A stretch of DNA of 6,654 nucleotides from Bacteroidales bacterium (lineage in GTDB: Bacteria > Bacteroidota > Bacteroidia > Bacteroidales > UBA7960). The translations under genes and the position numbers were made by a program. A model generated the notes under the pieces. The model was not told where the DNA came from. It worked only from the letters and a program-made list of their open reading frames with translations, and made no database searches. Below are positions 6,080 to 6,654 of the stretch, piece by piece. Position 1 is the first letter of the stretch, and every line of letters begins with the position of its first letter. Location of the stretch: assembly GCA_007125275.1 (NCBI GenBank), contig SLDN01000018.1, positions 1 through 6,654 on the forward strand. Reading direction: 5' to 3'.

Positions 6080-6654
6080 TCAAGTTTTCTCTGCCAGCAT
6101 CAGCCCATCCCTGAAAGGCAACAGCAATTGATGCACCCCTTTATGATTTCGGATATACTCATTGAAAAGAGCGATGCCTCGCGTTTCCTCATCCATTTGC
6201 TCAAAAGGCATCAGTACTTTTCCACTCCATAAAGCATTGTCAGCAATCACAACACCCCCTTTTCGCAACTTTGGATATATCAGCTCAAAATATTTAATGT
6301 AATTCTCTTTGTCTGCATCAATGAAAACGAGGTCAAAGGTGTCATCTATCTCAGGCAATACATCCAGGGCTTCGCCGATGTGTTGTTTGATGACCTTTTC
6401 ATATCCGGCCTCCCTGATGTACTTTGCAGCGAAATCTTCCAGTTCGGCATTGCGGTCGATGGTGTGAAGCAGGCCATCCGCAGCCAGTCCTTCAGCAAGG
6501 CACAAGGCGGAATAACCGGTATAGGTGCCAATCTCCAAAATGCGTTTCGGGTTAATTATTCTGCTAATAAAGGCCAGTATCCGGCCCTGCATGTGCCCCG
6601 ACAGCATCCTGGCCTTTAATACTTTGGCCTGTGTGTCGCGGCCGAGCCTCTCCA
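6080..6654 (-). CDS. Cation-dependent class I SAM O-methyltransferase, 5' end outside window
   Basis: The product would transfer a methyl group from S-adenosylmethionine to a hydroxyl, in the cytosol, as in the COMT/CCoAOMT-like family; the substrate cannot be told from sequence. The - strand frame ends with TGA (complement of 6080-6082) and stays open to the right edge. The codons before the internal ATG at 6607 read RLGRDTQAKVLKARMLSGH, which matches the family N-terminus, so the gene is truncated by the window, by perhaps 20 residues. Counting from Met at 6607, it shows SAM motif I LEIGTYTGYSAL (24-35), the acidic end of strand 2 (TIDRN, 49-53), and the metal ligands Asp97 in FIDADKENY, with Asp123 and Asn124 in ADNALWSG. 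The full domain appears intact. It is convergent with the barrel-protein gene and so belongs to a different transcription unit. Confidence 0.9.
   Translation of the reverse strand, partial: ERLGRDTQAKVLKARMLSGHMQGRILAFISRIINPKRILEIGTYTGYSALCLAEGLAADGLLHTIDRNAELEDFAAKYIREAGYEKVIKQHIGEALDVLPEIDDTFDLVFIDADKENYIKYFELIYPKLRKGGVVIADNALWSGKVLMPFEQMDEETRGIALFNEYIRNHKGVHQLLLPFRDGLMLAEKT

Noticed and set aside
6080..6607. Methyltransferase starting at the ATG complement at 6607
   Set aside because: The in-frame codons further right (QAKVLKARMLSGH) match the conserved N-terminus of the family, so the true start lies beyond the right edge.

Overview
The window looks like a chromosomal stretch of a Bacteroidota bacterium, probably from Bacteroidales or a near relative. 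The evidence is the gene set: a long-form NusB next to YajC, YbbR-like and CoaE genes, followed by a PorQ-type component of the type IX secretion system (T9SS), which is restricted to this phylum. There are few Shine-Dalgarno sites, and one TAnnTTTG promoter box lies in an intergenic gap. No RNA gene, CRISPR array, insertion sequence or phage gene was seen.

Layout. Bases 1-462 hold the 3' part of nusB, which enters from the left edge. After a 74-bp gap with a possible promoter come yajC (537-860), a YbbR-like membrane-anchored protein (861-1868) and coaE (1876-2475), packed with gaps of 0 and 7 bp. A possible weak terminator lies just after coaE. A second + strand block follows: porQ (TTG start, 2558-3649), a subtilisin-like S8 peptidase (3649-5316, overlapping porQ) and a small predicted outer-membrane beta-barrel protein (5337-6038). 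A cation-dependent O-methyltransferase (6080 to the right edge, - strand) converges on this block across 41 bp.

How the genes fit together. The first block is housekeeping: transcription antitermination, a Sec accessory subunit, a YbbR-domain protein and the last step of coenzyme A synthesis. The second block is an envelope set: a T9SS outer-membrane component coupled to an exported protease and followed by a barrel protein, probably co-transcribed. The protease has an intact Asp/His/Ser triad and oxyanion Asn, but I see no recognisable T9SS C-terminal sorting domain.

The most unusual sequence is at the porQ/protease junction: seven tandem ATGARG hexamers, so the protease can start at any of seven in-frame ATG codons (plus an overlapping GTG), all just before a good signal peptide. 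A T9 tract lies about 100 bp further into the gene. I saw no clearly new multi-gene system; the best candidates for follow-up are this start region and the porQ-protease-barrel trio.
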